Shown here one piece after another: positions 1-9,309 of a stretch of 64,000 nt of DNA. How positions within the stretch are numbered: the first letter of the stretch is position 1; each line of letters starts with the position of its first letter. Both the position numbers and the translations under genes were made by a program. The notes below the pieces were generated by a model. It was given only the letters and a program-made list of their open reading frames with translations. It did not search any database and was not told the origin of the DNA. The DNA is from DATFVA01 sp963774455 (lineage in GTDB: Bacteria > Bacteroidota > Ignavibacteria > Ignavibacteriales > Ignavibacteriaceae), in contig CAVZFD010000003.1 of assembly GCA_963774455.1 (NCBI GenBank), forward strand, positions 372,001 through 436,000. The letters run 5' to 3'.

Positions 1-252
1 TTCCCTATCGCAACTTTTCTCCCTGGAATTAATCTGAGCTTTCTCATTCAATTTGTGGTCTATACCTACGCCCTGGGTTTTTAATCCCCCGCCTCTTGTC
101 TTAATTAAAAGGCTCTTTTTTTCGAGATGGGAAAGATCATTTCTGATTGTTACTTCACTTACGTTGAAGATACTGCTGAGTTCGTTGACAGAGACCTGGC
201 CATTTTTGTTGATCATCTCCAGTATCGTGACACGTCGATCTATAGTTGACAT
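1..252 (-). CDS. DeoR/AgaR-family transcriptional regulator (N-terminal part, cut by window edge)
   Basis: An ATG at 252 on the minus strand opens a frame that stays open to the window edge (84 codons seen). It begins MSTIDRRVTILEMINKNGQV and continues with VSVNELSSIFNVSEVTIRND and then LLIKTRGGG, the standard DeoR winged helix-turn-helix (about residues 5-60) with the family's TRGGG wing. DeoR proteins are usually about 250 residues, so the sugar-phosphate sensor domain lies outside the window. It is divergent from the agaS-like gene at 405. In known Aga systems the divergent DeoR member AgaR represses GalNAc/galactosamine genes and is relieved by a sugar phosphate, so a local repressor role is likely. 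Family assignment is firm; effector and targets are inferred from position. Confidence 0.85.
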   Translation of the reverse strand, partial: MSTIDRRVTILEMINKNGQVSVNELSSIFNVSEVTIRNDLSHLEKKSLLIKTRGGGLKTQGVGIDHKLNEKAQINSREKSCDRE

Positions 253-404
253 AAGACACGCTTTTATGATAATAATAAAAAGAAAGCTTTCGAAAAATAA
301 AAAAATGTTAAAAAAAAGGAAATGAAATCTTGATTAATATTAATAAAAATTGTAAATACGCAATGAAAGGTTTTGAAAATCAATAATAAGGTTTCGTAAC
401 ATAA
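253..404. promoter_or_regulatory. Divergent promoter/operator region between the DeoR regulator and the agaS-like operon
   Basis: This is a 152-bp AT-rich intergenic region between divergent starts. It contains the palindrome GAAAGCTTTC at 282-291, which is GAAAG followed by CTTTC, and another GAAAG at 365-369. Repeats of CTTTC are described in operators of E. coli AgaR, so these are candidate operator elements for the adjacent regulator. No convincing -35/-10 pair could be fixed by eye. The operator role is inference. Confidence 0.35.
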
Positions 405-1583
405 ATGGAAGTCTATAACAAAAGTTTTGGTACGGTAAATGATTCCAACACAGAATCAGAGATTGCCAGTCAGCCGGAACTCTGGATAAAACTTTACAGT
501 GAATTCAGTTCAATCAGGGATCAGCTTAAAACATACCTTAGAAACTTACTCAATGATAAAAATACCAGGATAATTTTAACAGGTGCAGGCTCCAGTGCGT
601 TCATTGGTGAGGTTCTGCTCGGGGCATTCAGCCGCAGATTCAGCAACCCCATCACTGCAGTTGCCACCACCGACCTGGTTACCCACCCCGAATTATTCTT
701 CAATAATCAGAGTAAGTACTTGTTAATTTCCTTCGCCAGATCTGGAAATAGTCCAGAAAGCGCTCAGGCAATTGTGGTAGCTGAAGATTTGTCGCAGAGT
801 GTATTTCATCTTATTGTCACTTGTAATAATGAGAGTGATTTATTAGAGAGTGTAAGTTCAAAAAACAAATTCATTTTCGTGCTGCCGTCTGAGGCTAACG
901 ATAAGGGCCTGGCTATGACAGCAAGTTTTACCTCTATGCTGCTGGCCGGATTGCTGATATCCAGGATAGATAAGGATAATGATAACCTGGATGAACAGAT
1001 AGCCTTACTTAGTAAATATGGTAATAAGATATTGAACGTTTATTCAGAACCGCTTCGGAAAATAGCGTCTTCTGATTTTAAACGCGCTGTCTTCCTTGGA
1101 TCAGGGATGCTGAAAGGAATTGCGAGAGAATCCCAGCTCAAGCTTCAGGAATTGACCGATGGAAAAATAATCTGTAAGCATGATTCTTTTATGGGATTTC
1201 GTCATGGACCAAAGGCAGTACTGGATGGTGATACCCTGATGGTCTATCTCTTTTCGAATAATTCCTATGCCGGCTTGTATGAAAGGGACCTGGTTGCGGC
1301 TATTGAAGGAACCCGCAAACCTCTTTGTTCGATCGGAGTTATGGAAGATGATTCTTTTCCGGCAAACCTTGATCTGAAAATTGTTCTTTCAGATGACGAA
1401 AAAATGATTCACGAAGATTTTCTTTCTGTAGCTATGGTAATGACTGCACAATTACTTGGATTATTTAAATCGATTAGTCTCGGACTGGATCCGGATTCTC
1501 CATCTGAATCGGGAATGATCCACCGGGTTGTACAGGGAGTGAAAATTTACCCTTATACTAATGGAAAAAGTGATCACAGCTGA
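405..1583 (+). CDS. agaS: AgaS-like SIS-domain sugar-phosphate deaminase/isomerase
   Basis: The 392-residue cytoplasmic protein has two SIS (sugar isomerase) domains. The first carries TGAGSSAFIG (about residues 59-68) and SFARSGNSPES; the second carries FLGSGMLKGIARESQLKLQE and GFRHGPKAVLDGD. Length and motifs match AgaS (about 384 aa), which converts galactosamine-6-phosphate to tagatose-6-phosphate and ammonia. It is the first gene of a tight operon and its 3' end overlaps the next start by 23 nt. A KbaZ-like subunit, a PfkB kinase and a class II aldolase follow, which are the remaining steps from tagatose-6-phosphate to triose phosphates. GlmS-like or other SIS isomerases are alternatives, but the neighbours favour AgaS. 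Confidence 0.85.
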   Translation: MEVYNKSFGTVNDSNTESEIASQPELWIKLYSEFSSIRDQLKTYLRNLLNDKNTRIILTGAGSSAFIGEVLLGAFSRRFSNPITAVATTDLVTHPELFFNNQSKYLLISFARSGNSPESAQAIVVAEDLSQSVFHLIVTCNNESDLLESVSSKNKFIFVLPSEANDKGLAMTASFTSMLLAGLLISRIDKDNDNLDEQIALLSKYGNKILNVYSEPLRKIASSDFKRAVFLGSGMLKGIARESQLKLQELTDGKIICKHDSFMGFRHGPKAVLDGDTLMVYLFSNNSYAGLYERDLVAAIEGTRKPLCSIGVMEDDSFPANLDLKIVLSDDEKMIHEDFLSVAMVMTAQLLGLFKSISLGLDPDSPSESGMIHRVVQGVKIYPYTNGKSDHS

Positions 1584-2880
1584 AAATAAAATATCACAGA
1601 TAATCAGTTTACATAAATCCGGACAAAAAACCGGTATTACTTCGGTTTGTTCGGCTAATCCCTATGTTATCAAAGCTGCAGTTCAGCACGCAAAGAAAAA
1701 CAACCAGTTCGTACTTATTGAAGCGACCTCCAACCAGGTCGATCAATTCGGCGGATACACGGGGTTAACTCCGGCACTCTTTAAAGAGTCGGTTCTGGAT
1801 ACTGTCGAATTGCTGGATTTTCCCATGGAAAATATCATTTTCGGAGGAGATCATCTTGGTCCCAACAGGTGGCAGAACGAAAATTCAGATTCGGCACTCA
1901 GAAAAGCACAGGAACAGATTTCTGCGTATATTAAGGCAGGGTTTACTAAAATTCACCTGGATGCCAGCATGAAATGTGCTGATGATGGGGATCGAAATTA
2001 TCCTCTTAATACGGAAGTAATCGCTGAGCGGTCGGCATTTCTCTGCAAAGAAGCGGAAGATGCATCAGCCACGCAGAATAGCGATGCCCTACCGGTTTAC
2101 ATAATCGGAACGGACGTCCCTCCTCCCGGCGGAGCAAAAGGCCAAAACGGAGAACTGCACGTTACACCGGTTGAAAGCGTTGCCGATACAATAAATCTTA
2201 CAAAAAAAGCATTTCAAAAATATAACCTTACAGATGCATGGGAGCGCGTTATCGGAGTTGTAGTTCAGCCGGGGGTTGAGTTTGGTGATACTGAAGTTAG
2301 TGAATACGACCGCAATAAAAGCAAATCCCTCGTTGAGTTTATAGAAAATTATCCAACCCTGATATACGAGGCGCATTCAACTGACTACCAGAGAAAAGAA
2401 TCGTTGCGCCAGATGGTTCAGGATCATTTCGCTGTCCTTAAAGTAGGCCCCTGGCTCACGTATAAATTCCGCGAAGCTGTTTTTGCCCTGGCACTGATTG
2501 AAGCAGAAATGCTGGCTCAAAAAAAAGCTGTTCTTCTTTCCAACCTCATTGAAACAATCGATCAGAGAATGCGGGAATTTCCAAAGTACTGGAAAAATTA
2601 TTACGATTCAGGTGAAGAAGAGAACAGGCTGAAAAGAAAATACAGCTACAGCGACAGAATAAGGTATTACTGGTCGGATAAAATAGTCAGTGATTCACTA
2701 AACAGGCTGGTGCGGAACCTTACTGAAAATCCTGTCCCCGATACTCTGTTAAGCCAGTATTTACCGGAGGAATACACCGCAGTGAGAGAAGGAATTATAA
2801 ACGGGAATCCCGAAGAAATAATACTTCACAGAATCTCGGGTGTCCTGGATATTTATCATTATGCAGCAACCGGAGGTTAA
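1561..2880 (+). CDS. agaZ: KbaZ/GatZ/AgaZ-like tagatose-1,6-bisphosphate aldolase subunit
   Basis: The 439-residue protein has the KbaZ/GatZ family opening GITSVCSANPYVIKAA, then LIEATSNQVDQFGGYTGLTP (about 52-71) and GGDHLGPNRWQ (about 95-105). Later motifs are IGTDVPPPGGA and FEAHSTDYQ-like YEAHSTDYQ. In E. coli this subunit is needed for full activity and stability of the class II tagatose-bisphosphate aldolase KbaY/GatY. The partner aldolase is three genes downstream (4739). Its start lies inside agaS, which suggests translational coupling. The family call is firm; whether it is a non-catalytic partner or has another role here cannot be seen from sequence. Confidence 0.85.
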   Translation: MEKVITAENKISQIISLHKSGQKTGITSVCSANPYVIKAAVQHAKKNNQFVLIEATSNQVDQFGGYTGLTPALFKESVLDTVELLDFPMENIIFGGDHLGPNRWQNENSDSALRKAQEQISAYIKAGFTKIHLDASMKCADDGDRNYPLNTEVIAERSAFLCKEAEDASATQNSDALPVYIIGTDVPPPGGAKGQNGELHVTPVESVADTINLTKKAFQKYNLTDAWERVIGVVVQPGVEFGDTEVSEYDRNKSKSLVEFIENYPTLIYEAHSTDYQRKESLRQMVQDHFAVLKVGPWLTYKFREAVFALALIEAEMLAQKKAVLLSNLIETIDQRMREFPKYWKNYYDSGEEENRLKRKYSYSDRIRYYWSDKIVSDSLNRLVRNLTENPVPDTLLSQYLPEEYTAVREGIINGNPEEIILHRISGVLDIYHYAATGG

Positions 2881-2881
2881 T

Positions 2882-3811
2882 TTGAAAGTTCGTCCATGGC
2901 TGGTCTATGCTATCATAACAACTTTATTCTGGGGAGTCTGGGGAGCATTAATTGAACTTCCTGAGAAAGCAGGATTTCCTGCTACACTCGGGTATGTTGT
3001 ATGGGCATTGACGATGATACCCCCCGCATTGGTAGCGTTGAAAATAATTAACTGGAAGCTTGAGGCCGATAAGAAATCCATTTTCCTCGGATGTGTGATT
3101 GGTTTTACCGGGGCAGGAGGACAGCTTGTGTTATTTCAGGCTCTGCGTACCGGCCCCGCTTACCTTGTTTTCCCGTTTATCTCTTTATCACCGGTAATAA
3201 CAATCATCTTATCATACATATTTCTTAAAGAAAGAGCTTCCAGGAAAGGCTGGATCGGGATCGTTCTGGCTTTAATCGCTATAATATTCCTTTCATACCA
3301 GCCGCCGAACGATATTAATAGTTCGGGATATCTGTGGGTTATACTTGCACTGGTTGTGTTCTTTGCGTGGGGAATACAAGCATACATAATGAGGTTTGCG
3401 AATCAGACTATGAAGGCTGAAAGCATATTTTTCTACATGATGCTGACAGGGTTACTGCTGATTCCTATTGCACTGCTGATGACTGACTTTTCACAGGAAA
3501 TTAACTGGGGATTCAAAGGTCCTTATTTAGCCGCAATGATTCAGATATTAAATTCAATAGGTGCCCTGATGATTGTGTATGCATTCAGGTACGGTAAAGC
3601 AATTATCGTAAGTCCGATGACGAATGCTGTGGCGCCGGTAATCACGATTATAATTTCATTAATTATCTACCAGGTAATTCCTCACCCGATAATTATTACC
3701 GGGATGATCCTTGCGCTGGCAGCAATCTTTATGATGGCCGTTGAAGATAACCCGGAAGAACCTGCAGTAGAAATGCGTACGGAAAAGGCAAATGAAAAAC
3801 AAACAGTTTGA
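2882..3811 (+). CDS. EamA/DMT-type membrane permease
   Basis: This integral membrane protein has about ten hydrophobic segments in two EamA-like halves, the first around WGVWGALIE to LVFPFISLSPVITIILSY, the second from YLWVILALVVFFAWGIQAY to ITGMILALAAIF. The frame is open from a GTG at 2840 and an ATG at 2861. I prefer the TTG at 2882, because GGAGG at 2872-2876 sits 5 nt upstream and the protein then begins MKVRPWLVYAIITTLFWG (309 aa). It lies between the aldolase subunit and the sugar kinase and overlaps the latter by 20 nt. Position suggests uptake or efflux of the amino sugar or a breakdown product. The substrate is unknown, and DMT transporters are not classical GalNAc carriers. Confidence 0.75.
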   Translation: MKVRPWLVYAIITTLFWGVWGALIELPEKAGFPATLGYVVWALTMIPPALVALKIINWKLEADKKSIFLGCVIGFTGAGGQLVLFQALRTGPAYLVFPFISLSPVITIILSYIFLKERASRKGWIGIVLALIAIIFLSYQPPNDINSSGYLWVILALVVFFAWGIQAYIMRFANQTMKAESIFFYMMLTGLLLIPIALLMTDFSQEINWGFKGPYLAAMIQILNSIGALMIVYAFRYGKAIIVSPMTNAVAPVITIIISLIIYQVIPHPIIITGMILALAAIFMMAVEDNPEEPAVEMRTEKANEKQTV

Positions 3812-4742
3812 CGTTCTTGTAGTCGGTGAATTAAACGTAGATTTAATTCTTAACACAATCGATTCTTTTCCCGAGATGGGGAAAGAAAAAATTGCCAGGC
3901 AGATGACGCTTACGCTGGGCAGTTCCTCGGCAATTTTCGCAAGTAACCTCAGTACACTCGGTGCAAGAACAGCTTTTGCAGGAAAGATAGGAAACGATGC
4001 ATTCGGTACCCTGGTTAAAGAAAGTCTTGAGGCAAAAAAAGTAAATACTGATTTTATTATCACCAGCAGTAAGCTGAATACGGGTGCCACCATTGTCTTA
4101 AATTATTCTGAAGACCGCGCTATGGTTACTTATCCCGGTGCTATGGAAGACCTGACAATCGATGACCTTGATGAGAGTGTAATAAAATCGGCGCGGCATC
4201 TCCATTTTTCCTCATATTTTCTGCAGCCGGGTATACAGGCAGGACTTATCTCACTTTTTAAGACTGCGAAGGAAAACGGTCTCACAACCTCTCTCGACAT
4301 GCAGTGGGATCCTGAAGAAAAATGGAATTTTAATTACAAGGAAATCCTTCCGTTCGTCGACGTTTTCCTTCCAAATGAGCAGGAAGCACTGTTACTGACT
4401 AAGGAAACGGTACTGGAAAATGCAATTAAAAAGCTTACCTGTGACGGAAATATGGTAGTTGTAAAGCTTGGAAGTAAAGGTTCGATAACAGCAACAGACA
4501 ATAAGAGTATATTCAAACAATCGTACTTTAACAATAATGTGGTTGACGCAATCGGGGCAGGCGACAGTTTCAATGCCGGTTTCATTTTTAAATATATCAA
4601 CGGATCCACGGTTGATGAATGCCAGGAATTTGCGAACCTGACCGGCGCAGTAAATACCACGGCTGCAGGAGGAACTACAGCCTTTGAAAGTTATGATCAG
4701 GTAGTAAGAACAGGTAAAGAAAAATTCGGATACAAAAATTGA
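3792..4742 (+). CDS. PfkB-family carbohydrate kinase, probable tagatose-6-phosphate kinase
   Basis: The 316-residue soluble kinase has the PfkB/ribokinase fold. The N-terminal strand is FDVLVVGELNVDLI, the glycine-rich signature GKIGNDAFG follows, and the C-terminal signature DAIGAGDSFNAGF holds the catalytic Asp of GAGD (about residues 255-258). PfkB enzymes phosphorylate sugars such as fructose, ribose or tagatose-6-phosphate. Here it sits between the agaS/agaZ genes and the class II aldolase, the position expected for a kinase making tagatose-1,6-bisphosphate. It overlaps the upstream permease by 20 nt, and its stop TGA overlaps the next TTG start. The substrate is inferred from context; fructokinase or galactosamine kinase activity cannot be excluded. 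Confidence 0.8.
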   Translation: MKNKQFDVLVVGELNVDLILNTIDSFPEMGKEKIARQMTLTLGSSSAIFASNLSTLGARTAFAGKIGNDAFGTLVKESLEAKKVNTDFIITSSKLNTGATIVLNYSEDRAMVTYPGAMEDLTIDDLDESVIKSARHLHFSSYFLQPGIQAGLISLFKTAKENGLTTSLDMQWDPEEKWNFNYKEILPFVDVFLPNEQEALLLTKETVLENAIKKLTCDGNMVVVKLGSKGSITATDNKSIFKQSYFNNNVVDAIGAGDSFNAGFIFKYINGSTVDECQEFANLTGAVNTTAAGGTTAFESYDQVVRTGKEKFGYKN

Positions 4743-5581
4743 AATTATTGGAAAAGTTAAAAGAAGTTCAGGATAACAGGAAAGCTCTGCTTGCTGCAAA
4801 CTTTTACAACATGGAAACCTGCAAAGCTATTGCAGAAGCCGCTGCAGAAACGGGCAGCGCGATTATCCTGCAGCTTACGCCGGCTTCTATTGAGTATATG
4901 GGTTTGAAGACAGCTTTTGCATTAGCACAAGCTGTATCAGCTGAGACAAAAATTCAGTCATGGGTCCATCTAGACCATTGTTCTGATTTATTCTTAATAC
5001 AACGATGTCTTGATGAAGGGTTTGATTCAATTATGATAGATGCAAGTGATAAAGATATTGATGAAAATATTGCTTTAACAGGTAAAGCTGTGAAACTGGC
5101 AGAGCATTACCAGGTTAATGTTGAGGCAGAACTGGGATATATTCCAAAACCAGCTATTGCACTTGACCTTAGTAGATTTACCGAGCCAGGGGATGCCAAA
5201 AGATTTGTGGAAGAAACCGGTGTAACCTCACTAGCCATTGCAGTCGGTTCAAAACATGGGTTTTATTCAGGAACACCGGACCTCGATATTGAAAGAATTA
5301 TTGAAATAAAACAAATAACGGACGCTCTCCTCGTTCTGCATGGCGCCTCCGGTATTCCGGATGAACAGCTTCAGGAGGCCGTAGGCGCCGGTATTTCCAA
5401 GGTAAACGTTGCTACCGAAACGAAAAACCTTTTTATGAAATCATTGAAAGAGATCCTTTTAAAATCTGATGATATCGATCTCAGAAATGTTTTTCCTCCG
5501 GCTTCAGAGGCAGTTACAGCTATGATAAAACATAAACTGGAAATAGTAAACAGTATCAATAAAAGCAGTGTCAGCTTATGA
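4739..5581 (+). CDS. Class II (zinc) ketose-bisphosphate aldolase, KbaY/GatY/FbaA family
   Basis: The 280-residue class II aldolase shows the expected metal ligands: HLDH (77-80), the Glu of VEAELG (about 129-131), His in GSKHGFYSG (about 172) and His in LVLHGASG (about 200). The phosphate-binding motif GISKVNVATETK follows. It splits a ketose-1,6-bisphosphate, here probably tagatose-1,6-bisphosphate, into dihydroxyacetone phosphate and glyceraldehyde-3-phosphate. The partner subunit is probably the KbaZ-like protein at 1561. The start is TTG, sharing TTGA with the kinase stop, so it is probably translationally coupled. Its own end overlaps the next ATG. Fructose-bisphosphate aldolase is the main alternative. 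Confidence 0.85.
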   Translation: MKLLEKLKEVQDNRKALLAANFYNMETCKAIAEAAAETGSAIILQLTPASIEYMGLKTAFALAQAVSAETKIQSWVHLDHCSDLFLIQRCLDEGFDSIMIDASDKDIDENIALTGKAVKLAEHYQVNVEAELGYIPKPAIALDLSRFTEPGDAKRFVEETGVTSLAIAVGSKHGFYSGTPDLDIERIIEIKQITDALLVLHGASGIPDEQLQEAVGAGISKVNVATETKNLFMKSLKEILLKSDDIDLRNVFPPASEAVTAMIKHKLEIVNSINKSSVSL

Positions 5582-7575
5582 GAATTTTTACTTTAAGTAT
5601 TATATTTCAGATCCTTGTTTCATGTTTTGCTCGGGGTGTTTATGCACAGCAGGACTGGACGCACAAAGTCAGGATCTGCGGCAATCCTCTCTCTTATTCT
5701 GAAATAGACAATATTATACAAAATGCGGGCAGCAGTTTCGTCTATGGAATTGAAGTCGATAATGATATAACAGGGAGATACGAAAGTTTCCTTGATCCTG
5801 CCGAAAAGCTGGAAGCAATAAGGAAGGTCACTGAAGAGGCCCATAAGATTAATAACCATACATTCGTATATATAGCGGGACTCGAATGTATAACCGCTGA
5901 TGCTGATAATAAAGAGCACACCTTCTATAAAGATCATCCCGACTGGGTTCAGAGAGATATAACCGGCAGGCCCGCTATGTTCGGTGCCGACGATGCTTTC
6001 TGGATTGTGAAAGGCGATGAGGATGTCTGGATCAGTCCTTATGCATCGGAATGGCGGAAAACCTATATGCAGAGGGTGAGGGAAATAGCAGCTACGGGAA
6101 TTGACGGTATATACGTGGATATTCCTTACTGGATGACGCACTTTGAGGGATGGGAAGATACCTGGGCAAGTTTTGATGATTACACCGTCGCCGAATTTAA
6201 AAAGCTTACCGGACTAAATGCAAAAGAGGATATTCAGTTAGGAAACTATGAGGATCCGGGATTTATTAAATGGATCAATTTCAGGATGAAAACGCTAACT
6301 GATTTTATGGCTGAGATAGATCAGAATGTAAAAGCCGTTAACCCTGAATGTAAAACCATAGCGGAAATTTATCCTGGCATTTCTGAAGAAGCCGTCAGGG
6401 TTGGTGCGGATGTTTTTCAGATGTATGATGTAGTAGACGTAATAGCTCACGAGTATAGTGAAGGTGAATACTATGCGTCCGACAGGGAGCCGTATGACTG
6501 GTATAATTTCATCATCGGGATGAATACTTTCAGAGCCTTTTCTGAAGGTGATCCATCATGGATGTTAAGCTATTCGTGGTACGACAATAAAAACGTTGAG
6601 CCTTCCCGTGCAATGAAAAGTCTTTTTGCTTCAGAGCTCTTTGCCGGAACGAATATGTGGGATGTAAAAGGATACGTCATGTCATCAACAAATGATATGA
6701 GTACAAGGACAGACGTATACAGGTGGGTTTCCCAGTATGAAGATATTTTTTATTCTCCCAGGATACCGGCAGAACCTGTCAGCGTTTATTTTTCTGATAT
6801 CACCAGGAACTATTTCAGCGAAGAATTTATCAACAGCTACCGGGGAATTGTAAATCTACTGATTAACTCCCACCTGCCTTTCGAGGTTGTAACATCCAGA
6901 ACAATTGACAAGCTTTCACCAAAAATTTTGATCCTTCCGGATGTAAAGTGCATCAGTGATGATGAAGCGGGAGCAATTAAAAAGCTTAGCGAAAACGGGA
7001 CAAAATTCATAATAACAGGAGAATTTGCCAACTATAACCAGGATCGCGAAAAGCTTAATCCCGATTCACTCGACGGAAATCTTTCCTGGCTGCGGGAATC
7101 TTCAGTTAAACCTGAATCCGTTACTTTTAAACTTGTAAAAAATAATCCCGGTAAGAAATATACCGAAGTAATGAAGGAAGAACTTAACAATTATTTCAGA
7201 TCAGGAAGTGATTTGAATAAGATGAAATCGGTAAGAGATGAATTTCTTTCTGAGCTAACAGGGTTTACTTCATTCACACCGGGAATAAGAATAGAAGCTC
7301 CTGTTGATATGATCGTCACCTCAAGCACGGATAAGGATATTACTTACCTGTACTTAACGAATGTTCGCGCATTGAGTACAGTTTATGATTTACCTGCAAG
7401 GACACTTAAAGATATAAAGATCAGCTATCCTGTTTCAGAAGGAAGCGGTGAGGTTTATATTCTTCCTTTCCTTGGCGAAAAAGAAAGAATAAACACCCAG
7501 GTAAACGGAAATGAAATTAGTTTTACCGTTCCTGAAACAGACAGGGGAGCGGTAATAATGATAAATAGAAAATGA
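5578..7575 (+). CDS. Secreted TIM-barrel glycoside hydrolase-like protein
   Basis: The 665-residue exported protein has a signal peptide MRIFTLSIIFQILVSCFA ending near VYAQQ. The N-terminal half has features of a (beta/alpha)8 glycosidase: HPDWVQRDITGRPA, WISPYASEWRKTYM, TGIDGIYVDIPYW with an acidic pair, and AEIYPGISEEAV. A beta-galactosidase trimerisation-like or GATase-like middle (PKILILPDVKCISDDEAGAI) and a C-terminal beta-sandwich follow. This resembles uncharacterised GHL/GH42-like hydrolases, but I cannot assign a CAZy family. Its ATG overlaps the aldolase stop (ATGA), tying it to the GalNAc operon. It ends in RGAVIMINRK rather than a T9SS tail, so a periplasmic site is likely. Substrate is unknown. 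Confidence 0.65.
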   Translation: MRIFTLSIIFQILVSCFARGVYAQQDWTHKVRICGNPLSYSEIDNIIQNAGSSFVYGIEVDNDITGRYESFLDPAEKLEAIRKVTEEAHKINNHTFVYIAGLECITADADNKEHTFYKDHPDWVQRDITGRPAMFGADDAFWIVKGDEDVWISPYASEWRKTYMQRVREIAATGIDGIYVDIPYWMTHFEGWEDTWASFDDYTVAEFKKLTGLNAKEDIQLGNYEDPGFIKWINFRMKTLTDFMAEIDQNVKAVNPECKTIAEIYPGISEEAVRVGADVFQMYDVVDVIAHEYSEGEYYASDREPYDWYNFIIGMNTFRAFSEGDPSWMLSYSWYDNKNVEPSRAMKSLFASELFAGTNMWDVKGYVMSSTNDMSTRTDVYRWVSQYEDIFYSPRIPAEPVSVYFSDITRNYFSEEFINSYRGIVNLLINSHLPFEVVTSRTIDKLSPKILILPDVKCISDDEAGAIKKLSENGTKFIITGEFANYNQDREKLNPDSLDGNLSWLRESSVKPESVTFKLVKNNPGKKYTEVMKEELNNYFRSGSDLNKMKSVRDEFLSELTGFTSFTPGIRIEAPVDMIVTSSTDKDITYLYLTNVRALSTVYDLPARTLKDIKISYPVSEGSGEVYILPFLGEKERINTQVNGNEISFTVPETDRGAVIMINRK

Positions 7576-9278
7576 GACAAAAAACAAAAAGACTGAAAAA
7601 TATAATGAAGTATAAATTAAAGACTATCCTGATATTTTCACTATTTGTTTTCAATCTGTCCGCACAGAGTACAATAGTTTACCAGGGAACTGATGATATT
7701 ATCTTCAACCCGGAGAGAGGATTTTCAGCATACCGCAGCAACCCGATCACTTTAAATTTTATCAGCACCCTGAAAGCGCAGAATGTGTCTGTCATACAAA
7801 GGATATACACAATTCCGCAGTATAATGATATTCCTCTGCCCCAGTCATTTCTTGATATTGTTGAGGCAGATTTGAATACAGCGCGTGAAGGCGGCGTTAA
7901 GCTTGTACTGCGCTTTTCATATACGAATAATCAGAACGGCGAAGATGCGGCACTCGATACAATCCTGCTGCATATCAACCAGCTTACCCCGGTGCTCCAG
8001 CAGAATTATGATGTAATAAATTATGTAGAGGCAGGTTTCATAGGGGCCTGGGGAGAATGGTATTATTCATCCCATAACCTGAATAACACTGTAAGCAGAA
8101 GAACAGTTACGCTCGCACTGCTCGATGCGCTGCCGGTAAAAAGAGATGTGGTTGTAAGAACGCCTGATTATAAAAGAAAAATATTCCAGGTCAATGAGCC
8201 TCTGGATTCAGCAGAAGCATTCTCAGGAACGGACCGTTCAAGAGTGGGAGCTCACAACGACTGCTTCCTCTCTGATGCGACAGATATGGGAACGTATGTT
8301 TCTAACGATATCGAAGGAGATAAGGATTACCTGAACCAGGATAACAGGTACGTACCCCAGGGAGGCGAAACGTGCTGCGACTGCGGGTATGCCGATTGTG
8401 AAAATTCCCTGATCGATCTTGCACGGATGAGATGGTCTGTATTAAATAAGGACTATAATAATGATGTACTGAACAGGTGGATAAATGAAGGCTGTATGGA
8501 TGAGATTAAAAGACGGCTGGGTTACAGGTTCGAACTACAGCAGGCAATAATTTCCGACAGCATTAAGCCATCCGGCATTTTTAATTTTGATTTTCAGATT
8601 GCCAATTATGGATTTGCAAGTCCTTTTAATCCAAGGAATCTTGAAGTCATTTTAAGAAACAATGACAATAATGAAAGATACCGGCTGGTTACTGACGTTG
8701 ACCCGAGGTTCTGGATGGCAGGAGATACATCATATGTGAATATAACTGCCGGAATTCCTTCAGATATGACTGAAGGGAATTATTCCGCATTTTTATTTTT
8801 GGCCGATCCTGAGAACACACTGCACGATAATCCTGATTTTGCTATCAGGCTTGCTAACCAGGATTTATGGGAAGATTCGACAGGATATAATTCCCTGGAC
8901 CATGTCATTAAGATAACAAATAACGCCGGAGGTGAAACATATACCGGCACAAGTTATTTTGAATTATACAGCGGCATCTCGGATGTCCGTTCGGAAGGAC
9001 CTGTAGTGCCGGACGAATATAAAATTGATGCGTATCCCAATCCTTTTAACGGGACAACAACGATCGAATACAACATCAGGCCGCAGGATATAACCGAGGC
9101 AATGATTTTCGATATAATTGGGAGAACCGTTAAAAAATTTGAACCCTATGAATACACCGGTCAGAGAATTATCTGGGATACCGACGGGAATTCCAGGGAA
9201 TTAAGCAGCGGTGTGTACTTTTTCATACTTAAGACAAAAAAAAACTTGTACTCGCAAAAACTCTTATTGCTTAAATAA
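7572..9278 (+). CDS. DUF4874/DUF4832 secreted protein with T9SS sorting domain
   Basis: The 568-residue protein starts in an ATGA overlap with the previous gene; ATG at 7605 (KYKLKTILIFSLFVFNLSAQ signal peptide) is an alternative start. The N-terminal DUF4874-like barrel has FNPERGFSAYRS, VLRFSYTN and EAGFIGAWGEWYYSSHN. The middle is DUF4832-like, with the cysteine-rich QGGETCCDCGYADC and IRLANQDLWEDSTGYN. The tail AYPNPFNGTTTIEYN through LSSGVYFFILKTK is a T9SS type A sorting domain, so the mature protein is probably exported to the surface. DUF4832 proteins look like TIM-barrel glycosidases and often occur in polysaccharide loci, but their activity is not established to my knowledge. The operon position suggests action on a GalNAc- or galactosamine-containing glycan. 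Confidence 0.75.
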   Translation: MRQKTKRLKNIMKYKLKTILIFSLFVFNLSAQSTIVYQGTDDIIFNPERGFSAYRSNPITLNFISTLKAQNVSVIQRIYTIPQYNDIPLPQSFLDIVEADLNTAREGGVKLVLRFSYTNNQNGEDAALDTILLHINQLTPVLQQNYDVINYVEAGFIGAWGEWYYSSHNLNNTVSRRTVTLALLDALPVKRDVVVRTPDYKRKIFQVNEPLDSAEAFSGTDRSRVGAHNDCFLSDATDMGTYVSNDIEGDKDYLNQDNRYVPQGGETCCDCGYADCENSLIDLARMRWSVLNKDYNNDVLNRWINEGCMDEIKRRLGYRFELQQAIISDSIKPSGIFNFDFQIANYGFASPFNPRNLEVILRNNDNNERYRLVTDVDPRFWMAGDTSYVNITAGIPSDMTEGNYSAFLFLADPENTLHDNPDFAIRLANQDLWEDSTGYNSLDHVIKITNNAGGETYTGTSYFELYSGISDVRSEGPVVPDEYKIDAYPNPFNGTTTIEYNIRPQDITEAMIFDIIGRTVKKFEPYEYTGQRIIWDTDGNSRELSSGVYFFILKTKKNLYSQKLLLLK

Positions 9279-9309
9279 ATAAACATTCATTAAAAACCAG
9301 GTGATCATC

